From assembly GCF_907164915.1 (NCBI RefSeq), contig NC_061868.1:47367689-47431688 (forward strand): DNA of 64,000 nucleotides, read 5' to 3'. Within the stretch, counting starts at the first letter, position 1. The number at the start of each line of letters is the position of its first letter. This DNA comes from Impatiens glandulifera (taxonomy: Eukaryota; Streptophyta; Magnoliopsida; Ericales; Balsaminaceae). Below, piece after piece: positions 1 through 10,150 of the stretch. The position numbers and the translations under genes were made by a program. The notes under the pieces were generated by a model. It was not told the origin of the DNA. It ran no database searches and saw only the letters and a program-made list of their open reading frames with translations.

Positions 1-32
1 TAAACAAAGTCCGGCCCAATAGACAGGTCCAA

Positions 33-1203
33 CTAATTATATGGAGGGACCGGCCAGTAATTGCTCATCATGAGATCCTCCTCACTAAACTGATGCCTAT
101 AATTGCCCGAGGAAGAACACACGGGCAGCCCGCCACCGTATAAGCTGGTGCCCGATGACGTCACATGATCTTGCTGATGTGTCACCGCCTGCCGGTAAAT
201 ATTACCACCACCAAGGTTTAGGTTTGATATAGTAAAGCACCCGTTTGGTCCTCCTGGTGCCACCGCATGATAGTTGTTTAAAATCTCGGGAACCTTAAAA
301 ATAACAAACAAATATTTGTACAATCAAAAACAAAATCCCTTACAAAAAATTGTTCAAAATCTTCAAAATAAAATATTTAATGTACCATAACATTCCTAGA
401 CGATGAGATATTTTTGGGCACGTCGATTATAATATTATTATTATTGATGCGGCTCCATGTATGATCTGCCTCGAGGCTGTAATTAGGGTTCAGCAATATG
501 GTGGTCGAAGTTGGGTGATGGTGGTTTGATGTTGTGTATTTCTTTCCGCCGCCACTCTTTTTGAACACGCGACAAACCACCCATGCATCTTGCTGAGATT
601 AAGAAAGATAATTGTAAGATGATTTTATTTATCTTCAAAATTTATACAAAGTAAAAAAAATGTAATAAAAATGTGACCTTGTTGATTCTAAAGGTAGACT
701 TGGAATGAATACGATATTCATGCATAACCCAATTGGTCTTCTCCCCTCTCGGAGCTCTTCCTCGATAGAAAACAAGTGTCTTCTTCAAACCTAGGCGCTC
801 AGACATAGCGTTGCTACTGAAGATCTCCTTATCTTTGCCCGTAGTCTTCCAATATCCCGTGTTTGTAGCTCGATTTGTTCTAATTCCGGTTGGGTATTTT
901 CGATCTCTTAGGTTAAAGAAATACCATTCCTTCTCCCCCATCTTTGCTTTCCCTATTCATAAACAAGAGAAAATTTATTAAACCTAATTTTTAAATGATC
1001 AAATTAACACAATTCAACTTACCAGGAAGATCCCACGGCTCACATTTATTGAGATCTACATCAGCAACTGCCCTTTCTGTAAAGTTAGCATCCAAGATCT
1101 TATTCATGAGATAATAAGTTATCAACTCCTCATCCGTTGGATGGAACCTAAAACCTGGCGGCAGTGATGATGTTTCTTCTTTCTTATCTTGTTCTGCTGC
1201 CAT
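33..1203 (-). CDS. NAC-domain transcription factor, ANAC038/039-like (four exons)
   Basis: DNA-binding transcriptional regulator of the nucleus. Exons on the minus strand are 1203-1023, 952-678, 592-386 and 293-33. All introns are GT..AG and the frame stays open for 307 residues. The N-terminal NAC domain shows all subdomains: [15 protein letters not shown] (about residues 14-28), [68 protein letters not shown] and [11 protein letters not shown]. The first intron falls after DLPG and the second just before the QDAWVV block. The C-terminal half is low-complexity and probably activating, with an NLNLGGG patch and a YWPVPPYN end. These resemble the tail of Arabidopsis ANAC038/039 as I remember it. 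It belongs to the NAM/CUC side of the NAC family; the exact orthologue is an inference. The last exon is close to the window edge, but the stop at 33-35 is inside. Confidence 0.93.
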
Positions 1204-1210
1204 GATCGAT

Positions 1211-2090
1211 CAAAACTAGCTACAACACATGCACAAAACATCATGATCAAGGTTTACAAAATATAATTCAAAGTGAAGATTAACATGATATATAGTTGGA
1301 TCTAGGGCTAGCTAGCTAGTTAGATCTCTCTGGAGACTATTTGTTTTTTAGGGCACAAATCTATGTTTAAGGGAGATATTGATGATGATGATGAAACCCT
1401 AAAACAGATTTCTTGCTAGACATGCAATCGCAAGAAGTTGGGAAAATAATTAAACTTGTCAAGTTATACTTAAGGGATTAATAATTATAATTAACAAGAA
1501 TATGAAGGAGTGTCTCAAAGAAGTTCTCACCAACTTTGGATCTTCACATACATGGCAAATTAATTAACACCTTGCAATGACTAACAATTATGCAATGACA
1601 TATTTATATAAAGACCTAGATAATATGCATGACTACTAGAGAATGGAAAGTTATTTGAGTTGAAAACGTCAACACAAATAATATAATATATATATAATGT
1701 CACGATCTACTAATTTAATTATCAGGTTCACTTGTTGGCCAAAAATGTGAAAGGTGTTTAAACAAGTACGAATTGTAATTCCGTATTTTAGAATTGAGAT
1801 GGTGTACATCAAATAATTATCTATTTTCTAGAACCTACAATATAGAAAATATATTTGTTTGAAATTATTGTGACATATATACTTATTTTTATCATAAATT
1901 GAAATCTTGTTCTTGTCATAGTTGATTCGCTTTCAAGTTTATACATTTTTCTGTCCCAACTTTAATTTAATTATTTTTTGAATTGAATTAATATCATCAT
2001 CAAGAATCAAGATAGATCGCTGCTTATTGAAGATGATTCAACAACCTTGAAGTGTGTTTGCTATTATATATAGTATCGTTAAAGTAACAA
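1211..2090. other. Intergenic, upstream of the NAC gene
   Basis: AT-rich sequence upstream of the NAC start, with several overlapping GCTAGCTAG runs near 1310-1320. No coding signal or RNA gene seen. Confidence 0.6.
1601..1610 (-). promoter_or_regulatory. Candidate TATA box of the NAC gene
   Basis: TATATAAATA on the minus strand, about 400 bp upstream of the NAC start codon. This would imply a leader of about 370 nt, unless a 5' UTR intron shortens it. It is the best TATA match in the upstream region. The motif is common in AT-rich DNA, so this is tentative. Confidence 0.3.
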
Positions 2091-2575
2091 CAAATGTATT
2101 ACATGAAAAATGCGGTGAAAAATGAAAACAAATGTGAAAATAAAAATGCATAAATTATCGAGCACAAGGATCTTCCAAAAGAACCATGAGATCACCCGTC
2201 GAGTCCACGTTCTTACTGGATCTCACCTCAGCCGACGTCATGATAATAACGTTTTAATGGACCTCAACGGTCATCTATAATTATTGAAGGTTCTTCGGTT
2301 CCACTTAATAAAAGTCCACCGTCACCACTTAATAAAAGTCCACCGTTTTAGACCAGCCAATTTAACTGTCTTCACTCATACATCACAACAACTATTTTAG
2401 ACATAACTCATTAAAAACTTCAGTTAAAGTCCAAGAAGGCTCCAAATCCCAACCACAGACTTACAATGCAAAAGGAGGTGCGCAACCATCTCCTCCGCGT
2501 AACACACATTCGACACGACACGACTTGCCATAATAAAACTATGACGCTTAATTTTGTCATCCGTTAAAATAAATA
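2091..2575 (-). mobile_element. LINE 3'-end remnant (zf-RVT region)
   Basis: Read on the minus strand, about 2430-2530 gives a broken peptide with the C..C....E..AHLLLHC pattern of the zinc-binding domain at the end of plant non-LTR reverse transcriptases. It is followed by a tract matching the same part of the copies at about 9.8-10.15 kb and 24.2-24.8 kb (shared TTATCGAGC and GACAACG-like motifs). It has frame breaks, so it is a dead, 5'-truncated copy. The boundaries are approximate. Confidence 0.55.
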
Positions 2576-2579
2576 AGTC

Positions 2580-3760
2580 ATTTTAATTCTAATTTTATTT
2601 TATATTTTATATATAAACCTAGTCCGATCCATCTTTTCAGGCATATATATATATATTGACTAATGACTCTTAAGTTAGTGTGCTAATTGATCAGATCATG
2701 AATATATAATCAAGCTAGCTAATCCGTTAATATCACAATATTAGAAGCTACCTAGCTAGCTTATTTTTTTTTGTTTAATGCAATTATATGTATATATATA
2801 AATATTTAGAATTGATATTAATTAATGGAGTACTGTCTAATCTTAAATAATGTATTAATTTCTTTTTAAGGATATGGGTCAAACTGAACAATATTCTTAC
2901 CCCATTCTCATTTTCCTGTATTTCCCTATATAATATTTTTTTTGACAAATTAAACCATATCATGATATATAAAAAGTTAGATAAATAACTGTCTAGATTT
3001 CATATATAGAATGTAAGGTAACATATATATATACTTAATTAGTTACACATTTAATTAACAGTATATAAATACTTTAAAAATGTACCAATAATTGAAATAT
3101 TAAATAAAGGAGGACAATTGCTAAACAAGAAATATAATGCGGGATTTGTTTGTCCAGCTATAAGTTGATTCTTACAAGAAATTGAATTGTCATGAATTGA
3201 TATTGATTGCAACGGAAATAACAACAACGTTATTAAATAAAGAATTATATCATGTTTGCGTGCTCATCTAGGTTAAAATCCTACTAATCTAATAAAATTA
3301 TGAATAATAAAATACTGAGACTCCCAACTAATATTGTGGACTTAAGTTTTTTTTTTTTTTGGAAAAATTTGTGGACTTCAGACATTGACAATGATGGTGG
3401 AAAGTAGAGTAGTTGTAGAGCCACTATCAATGCGGAATAGGATTAATTGAATAAATTTTGGATTATTAAAAAAATTATCTGTGTTAATTTTAAAAATATA
3501 TGTTTTTTTTATATTTATAATTTTTTTAGTATATATTTTAGTTAATTAAGAGAGATTGAATGAAATATTTTTAATTATTTTAGATAAAAAAAACAATTAA
3601 GGCTAAGATTCAATATATGAATCACGGGTTATTTGAATAACATTGAGAGAAGAAATGATGATTGATAATGATTTTGAAAAGATGATAATGTTTTTTAATA
3701 AATGACTAAAAATGTATTAATATATATAAAATATAATAAATAATAATAATTTTAAATAGA
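2580..3760. other. Intergenic, AT-rich
   Basis: Short homopolymer runs and small TA repeats (for example near 2645). No gene or element ends recognised. Confidence 0.6.
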
Positions 3761-3762
3761 GA

Positions 3763-4140
3763 GTAATTTTTTTTAAGTAAACGACATAATGTCATTAAAT
3801 AAAAAGACTTAAGAGGGTAAAAAGATTACAAGAGTTCAGGATTCAGGCAGAATAAGTCTTTGTAAAAAATGAATGAATCAACAAGATGAAAATAAAATAA
3901 AAAAAATAACCAGAATGAGAAAAAAGTGAATGACATAAATAACGAAGCTTAGAGCGCCTTAAAATCAGAAATAATTGTGACTTTCTCATATGCAATGCTC
4001 CAAGGAGACTCATTTATGCGGAGAACTTACCCCAAAATTAAGGAAGCAAGTGGACAGTCCCTAAGGAGATGGTCAATTGCAATGATCTCCTCATTTTTAT
4101 ACAAATGACCATAGATACAAAAATGGAAACGGGGAGACGA
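3763..4140 (-). mobile_element. LINE 3'-end remnant (second lineage)
   Basis: On the minus strand, about 4140-4030 translates to a zf-RVT-like segment containing YGHLYKNEE, IDHLLRDCP and LAS. The conserved Cys/His spacing is partly kept and a stop follows. A T-run near 3763-3775 on the plus strand fits the poly(A) end of a minus-strand insertion. It is 5'-truncated and non-functional. The sequence differs enough from the 2.1, 9.8 and 24.2 kb copies to suggest another LINE family. Confidence 0.5.
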
Positions 4141-4455
4141 AACTAGCCAAAAAAAAAAATTAAGATTTTCTTGTTATATATCAAAAGGTTCTCGCTCAAC
4201 GTCGTAGACGGATATGTATTTTTTTCGATATTAATCAATCCAACTTGTTGGGCCTCATCGTTAGGATCAATACAAAATATAGTTGCAAATCTCATCTTTA
4301 ATTTCAGTAATTCAACTTTATTATAACGATATTTTTAAAATTCATTAATTAGGTGATTTTATAATTAAGACACATTAATTAGGTATATTTTCATCTTAAT
4401 TTCTTTGCCAAAATTTTGTAAAAACATTATTTATTTTTAATAAAAATGGGTTGTG

Positions 4456-4457
<2 letters not shown>

Positions 4458-4546
<89 letters not shown>
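4458..4546. repeat. (TA)n microsatellite
   Basis: About 89 bp of TA dinucleotides broken by a single G in the second half. Confidence 0.97.
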
Positions 4547-4547
<1 letters not shown>

Positions 4548-4548
<1 letters not shown>

Positions 4549-5940
4549 CCAAAATGATTTAAATAGAAGCTAAATTTGGGACCACGTAGTCACATGTGAA
4601 GCCACGTGGGCCAATCCGAACCTGTTCCTTGACATGGCAAAGCAAAAGCAAATGCCCAACATTCAGATGAATGTGTACGGATAGACAAAATCTTAAAAAC
4701 AAAAACACACACGAATGCATGCATTGCATCTTCTCTTAATTTGCTGTACAACAATATATAGTTTAAAAGTTATTGCACTTTCAACAATTTTTTAATATCT
4801 TAACATTTTGATGAGGAGACTCTTGGATTGAGTATTTTAATAAAATATAACTCCATAAATAAATTAAAATGGAATAATTCTATCTCAAATAGTAAAGTTA
4901 TATTTTCATTAAAACTATATTAAACTGGGGGTACTAAAAACATAATTTCTCAAGAATTTAATTATCGAAATAAAAGGATGGCACATAGTTTAAAAGTGCT
5001 CAGAAATAAAAATTTAAAATTATTGTAACATTGATTATGCACAATCAATGAATTGGTATATAAGAGTACTTCAAACTAATTCATTTGCTTGAGCTTTTAG
5101 TGTAATTTTAATGTAATAACTATTAAAAATGGTTAACGTCATTCTATAAGAAATTAAGATGTCATTGAATTAGATTAAATTTGTTTAAGTAAATATGTAC
5201 TAAAAGAAAATTATTTTAATAAAATTTTTAAATTATGTGATATAATTTTTTATTTTATCATAAAATATAATTTTTTTTTAAAATGATACATGTATACAAA
5301 CACAAATTCACGACCATTTAGACATGAAGTTCTTGTTTGGTTGGGTTTCTTAAAATAAAATCAAACCATAATCCAACCTAATTTTGTCCTCTTTTTATTA
5401 ATTATATTACTCAATTCATTAAATAAATATTAAAATAACCTCTCTTTTAAAAAAAATATATTTATCAATATAAATTAATACCATTTAAGTAAAAAACATT
5501 AATCTCAAAATCACATATCCATTTTTTTTTTAAATAAACTCCAATCGAAAAAGGTCTAAGTTATGATTCTCCAAGTTTAAACTTTTGAAAAAAAAAGAAA
5601 ACCATGAACTAAATAAGCTAGTAATGTATAATTTTTCTATAGAGAAATGAAGTGAAAGAATGTTTTAAAATAGGGTGTCCTTTATATATATCTCTAGCAA
5701 TCACATGATAAACACGGTGAATTATGATTCATGAAGGGTACGTATAGAGAAAGATAGAAAATGAACCAGCTCAATCAACGTCGTCATTTTCCCTGCTAGA
5801 TTCTTGTTTTTATATATAGAAAGAGAGATTTAGCAGCTGGAGAGATTCGGAGATAAATGGGCCATGAGCACACGGTGAAGGAATGGCGTTGCGCCCAAAA
5901 GCATTATTGTACAAAAGGAATCCATATATATTTAATTAGC
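4548..5940. other. Intergenic, distal upstream region of the first FPF1 gene
   Basis: AT-rich, with a moderately GC-richer stretch at about 4580-4740 that contains CACGTAGTCACATGTG and GCCACGTGGG. These hold ACGT-core and G-box (CACGTG, about 4603) motifs that could bind bZIP or bHLH factors. No coding signal seen. Confidence 0.5.
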
Positions 5941-6089
5941 TAAACAGCCTGCCCCCACATGAAATTCCGGCCAAAAGCTATACAGAATATCGAACTACAA
6001 CAACCTTTTCATGAATCAAACTCTAGCTACCTATCTAGTTACGTGCATTCATGCATGCATGCTCTCATATCCTATGTAATATACCTCCT

Positions 6090-6096
6090 TATAAAT
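6090..6096 (+). promoter_or_regulatory. TATA box of the first FPF1 gene
   Basis: TATAAAT lies 109 bp upstream of the start codon, followed by a CT-rich leader (CTCTCTCTCTTTTTC) typical of plant 5' UTRs. The implied leader is about 80 nt. Confidence 0.6.
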
Positions 6097-6204
6097 TCAT
6101 CAATTCATCAGAGTAATATCAATCCATTCATTTCTCTCTCTCTTTTTCTATCTATCGAATCAATTACCTAGCTAGGACAAACAAAGAAGATTATTATCAT
6201 CATC

Positions 6205-6570
6205 ATGTCAGGGATGTTGGTGTTCCAGAATAATGGAGTGGTTCGATTTGGTTCAGATAGCAGTAATTACTTGGATCAAGAACAGGCCGGCGGCAGTGGA
6301 AGGGCTGCGGCGACGGGGAGCAGGAGGAAGGCGTTGGTTTACCTTCCGACAGAACAAGTGGTGTCGTCTTATAGATATCTGGAGCAGATTCTTGTAAGTT
6401 GTCTTGGATGGGAAAGGTACTATGGGGGTGATTCTGATCTCATTCAGTTCCACAGGAGTTCCTCCATTGACCTAATTTCACTTCCCAGGGACTTCTCCAG
6501 GTTCAACTCCATCTACATGTATGACATCGTTGTCAAGAACCCTAATTTCTTCCATGTCAGGGATCTCTAA
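6205..6570 (+). CDS. FPF1: FLOWERING PROMOTING FACTOR 1-like protein, copy a
   Basis: Small plant-specific protein of 121 residues, single exon as usual for the family. FPF1 proteins modulate flowering time and gibberellin-linked growth; their biochemical activity is unknown. Family hallmarks are all present: MSG start, a basic turn before ALVYLPTEQVV, LGWERYYGG, DLIQFH, SIDLISLPRDFSRFNSIYMY, DIVVKNPNFFHVRDL. The middle, about residues 20-40, is low-complexity and variable, as in relatives. It differs from copy b by a VSC stretch (residues 64-66) where copy b has RG, one residue longer. That stretch is encoded by GTAAGT, a perfect splice-donor hexamer, at 6394-6399. A paralogue in the same orientation lies 6.3 kb downstream. 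Confidence 0.95.
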   Translation: MSGMLVFQNNGVVRFGSDSSNYLDQEQAGGSGRAAATGSRRKALVYLPTEQVVSSYRYLEQILVSCLGWERYYGGDSDLIQFHRSSSIDLISLPRDFSRFNSIYMYDIVVKNPNFFHVRDL

Positions 6571-7142
6571 TCTCTATTCTCCAATCTCCGATGCCTTGCA
6601 TCTCTCCTCCATCATATGCATATGTATAATAATATATTATATTGCATGTCTAATATATATATATATATATGAAGCTGTAATTATTTTTTTCAATAAAAAC
6701 CTCGTCTTTAATAATCATGTTAATCCCTCGATCTGTTCCGCCTGTTTAATTACATGATTAAGCTCAATCGTTGTTGTGTAATAATAACGTTTTGTTACAA
6801 ATGATTTTAATTAAAAACAAATAATATCAATAACATTGATATTCAAATTCTTACGACGGGCCCTTCTTGTACTTCAAAATGCATGAAAAGGATTTAATTG
6901 TTTGGAGAATATTGACTGATTCTATGATGAAGAGGAGATTTTCAATGAACTTGCTAACTACTTAAATGTGGATCAGAAATTATAATAAAGCTAAATTAAT
7001 ATGAAAGAGAAATATGTATAAACTAGATGTGATGTGATTTATAATTTTGAAAACACACAGATTATGATCCACAATTAATTTAGCGTCTAAAATTTATTTT
7101 GATTACTCATTTTTTTAATTATATGTTCATTATGTTAACCTA
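6571..7142. other. 3' flank of FPF1 copy a
   Basis: Contains a short TA repeat at about 6653-6670 and AATAAA at about 6692-6697, a possible polyadenylation signal. Nothing else recognised up to the hAT insertion. Confidence 0.5.
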
Positions 7143-7150
7143 TATATTGT

Positions 7151-8409
7151 CAGGGGCGGAGCCACCAAGGGGGCTAGGGTGGGCTCCAGCCCCACCCAAG
7201 TTATTAAAATATTTTTTTTATTATGGTGAGCTCCACCCGATGAAATTAAAAAAAAAAAACAAAGTAAATAAAAGTCCCTCTAAAGAATATCAAACTTTTC
7301 AATCGGTTAAAATATTTTTTGATTATGGTGGGCTCCACCCAATTAAATTAAAAAACATCCGCGGTTATTGTTATATTATTATATTATATTATATAATATA
7401 ATATATTATTATATTATATTATATAATATATTATAGTTTTTCTTATAAAGATGCCCACAATTATTTTTTTTTCTTAAATGTTTAATACATTCATCAAATC
7501 TTTTGAGCATATCTAGTAGAAGTCGTTCTTGTCAACAAAAGGATTCGATTACAGTTAAGCACCACTATCAATTTGATGTATTTGTTGCTGCAATAGATTT
7601 TCAAATTGAAGAGCTCAATAGTAGATTCAAGGACGAGGCAGTCGAACTTCTTACGCTCAGTGGTGCTTTGGAACCTAAAGACAACTTTAAACTTCTTAAT
7701 GTTGATCACATCTATCAACTTGCTGAGAAATTCTATCATCTAGATTTTGATGCACAAGATTTGCACCACTTGAGAACACAATTGGCTCACTATGAGTTTG
7801 ACATGCCCGTCAATGAAAGATTTCAGAATTTATCAACTATTTCTGAATTATGTCGAAGATTAGTTGAGACAAATAAGTCAAAAACCTACAATTTGATCGA
7901 TAGGTAATTTTATCATTTGTTATAATCTATGAAATATAGTTATATTGTTTACTTATACTAATATATTTATTTAATTGACAGGTTGATTCGTCTTGTTTTA
8001 AACTCTTCCCGTTTCTACAGCAACAACGGAACGAGCATTTTCAGCTATGAAGCTCGTGAAAACAACTCTTCATAACAAGATAGAAGAAGAGTTTTTAACA
8101 GATTCTATGATCGTCTATATTGAACGAGAGTTGTCCTGAAACATTGATAATGATACAATAATTAAAAGAATTTATTTCTAAAAAGAATAGAAGGGCACAA
8201 CTTCAATAATGTTGTTTTTAAATGTTTTGAATGTATTATTTTCTTTCATAATTTCATAAAGTAAATGTTCATACATCTTTTATTGTATATGTTTGAATTT
8301 ATTAATTTATTGTATCAATTACATGAAAAAAAAACCGAATATAGAAAGTTAAATCCGAGGTGCAAGTTGGAGTCAGCCCCAGGTAACTTTCATCCTGGCT
8401 CCGCCCCTG
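7151..8409 (+). mobile_element. Non-autonomous hAT transposon with intact ends
   Basis: A 1259-bp element bounded by a perfect 14-bp terminal inverted repeat, CAGGGGCGGAGCCA at the left and its complement at the right. Both sides carry an identical 8-bp target-site duplication, TATATTGT (7143-7150 and 8410-8417), the signature of hAT insertion. The subterminal regions are GC-rich (AGCCCCACC-like on the left, CAGCCCCAGG on the right). Inside is only the 3' part of a transposase gene, so it could move only with a transposase supplied elsewhere. The exact target duplication suggests a fairly recent insertion. Confidence 0.93.
7503..8139 (+). pseudogene. hAT transposase C-terminal fragment (frameshifted)
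   Basis: The open segment 7503-7903 ends at a GT donor and resumes at 7982 after a small intron. Its end reads YNLIDRLIRLVL and continues, after a one-base shift near 8000, into LPVSTATTERAFSAMK and then KIEEEFLTDSMIVYIERELS before a stop at 8137-8139. The STATTERAFSAMK block is the hAT-family dimerisation domain. The order matches the 'TTF-type zinc finger with hAT dimerisation' transposases of plants. The zinc finger and catalytic core are missing. A frameshift and a large deletion make it inactive. Confidence 0.85.
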
Positions 8410-8417
8410 TATATTGT

Positions 8418-9784
8418 ACATGTGATCTTCAACGGATCACCTAAAGAAGTTAGTTAATAACTCGGTCCTTGTTTAATAGAGGGTTTTTAAATAATTTAGG
8501 AAGTATTTACAAGATTGAGGGTGATTTTGACTAAGTAATTATTATTTTTAGATAAAATGTTTGAAGAATATTAATAATTAATGATAAAATAATTTTTTAA
8601 AATAAAGTATTTTAGTTTATGTATTAGTAATGTGATTAATTAGATTTAGAAGTGGAATGATATTGTATTATTTAAAAAATTTCAACCAAACATAACTTTG
8701 TCCTTATAACAAGTATTTTGTCTAGTTTTTTATTGAGAATAATATTAAATTTGTCTAGGAACTTGATAGGATGTCTCAAATATACTCATGTATATGAAAT
8801 ATTCTATATAAACTTATAAACATGTCAACATATTTAAAAAATTAACATATATAACTTCTTTACATAGATTTTTTATTAGTATAATTTTGACTTTGACTTG
8901 TACACAGACTATTCAAATTCAAATGAAGACTTAAAAATTGCTGCACCAAGTCATCGTATAATTAAATATATTTAATTTAAACTATATATTCAAATTCAAC
9001 TTAAACTTTTAATTTAAAGTAATTCACTTATTTTAATCCTCAATCTAGGCTGCATCTCCTGAATTGAATTTAGGTAAAAAAAATATTATATTTAAAAAAA
9101 ATAAAGTTTCATAGTAGATGCGGCTTAACATTGATTTTTAATTTGAATGGGCTTAACCTCATCATAGTTTATTTTCCTAAGATCTCATATTCATGATTTC
9201 ATTTTATTCTTTTCATAAAAAATCGAAATTGATAAGGTCTTTTAGGCTTGAATTACCTAATGATATTAAAAGTCACTTTTTTCACGCTAAATTATCTAGT
9301 GGATGAAATTTTATCACTGAAATAAAATAAATCATGTAAAATATATATAATCCAATAAATTTCTTTCATTTTTTGCTGCAAAAAATTATTACTCCATCCC
9401 AAATATCACATTGAAGCACATAAGCAAATATTAAAATCATAGAAGATGGAAAAAATAGTGATAATATAAAAGACTAAAATGTCTTTAATATTTAATATTT
9501 TAAATTTTATAAAAATAATAAATGTGGATAATTGATAAGTAATAATGATGAAAATCCTCATGTATTTTGAGTTTATATTAATCTAAATAACCCTTTTTTG
9601 TCAAACAAGGCCTAATATTTTGGGTTAATTGGAATTACAGATTGTGTACATCAATTTAAAAAGCTTCTTTATTTAATGTTGATTGTTAACTTCACTATAT
9701 AAAATAAATTTGAAAAAAAAAAAATTGCTTATTTTTTATCTGTTTTATTTGAATATTATTTTTAAATAACTTAAATAATATATA
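8418..9784. other. Intergenic, AT-rich, downstream of the hAT element
   Basis: No gene or bounded element recognised. A stretch at about 9240-9330 (CACTTTTTTCACGC and similar) has slightly higher complexity but no open frame. Confidence 0.55.
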
Positions 9785-10150
9785 TTTTTTTAATTTTTTT
9801 TAAGAAGGTCCTATTAATTAAAAATCGTTGCATAACGGCAAAATATGACATGAAAAGAAAAGAAAAACAACGATAACTCAAAAAGTTATCGAGCTCATAA
9901 ATATCAGTCACATTAATTCAAACTTCTCAAGTAAACTACTTAAAAACTCAGGTATCACCCAATAATTACATTAATACTCTACAAAAGACTTCAAATACTA
10001 GTCATCCATCGTCAATACAAAAATAAGTGAATTGTCGATTCAACCTCTTTGTGACACATACGACAACGATTAGCCAAAATCAAACATTTTTTTTATAAAC
10101 ATATCATCCGTTATAATTTTACTATGATAATATATTATCAAGACATGGAT
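9785..10150 (-). mobile_element. LINE 3'-end remnant (zf-RVT region)
   Basis: On the minus strand, 10075-10005 translates to NRCRMCHKEVESTIHLF, a good match to the zinc-binding domain at the C-terminus of plant LINE reverse transcriptases. A T-rich run at about 9785-9803 (plus strand) is consistent with a poly(A) tail of a minus-strand insertion. It aligns with the 2.1 kb and 24.2 kb copies over the zinc-finger region. It is 5'-truncated. Confidence 0.6.
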
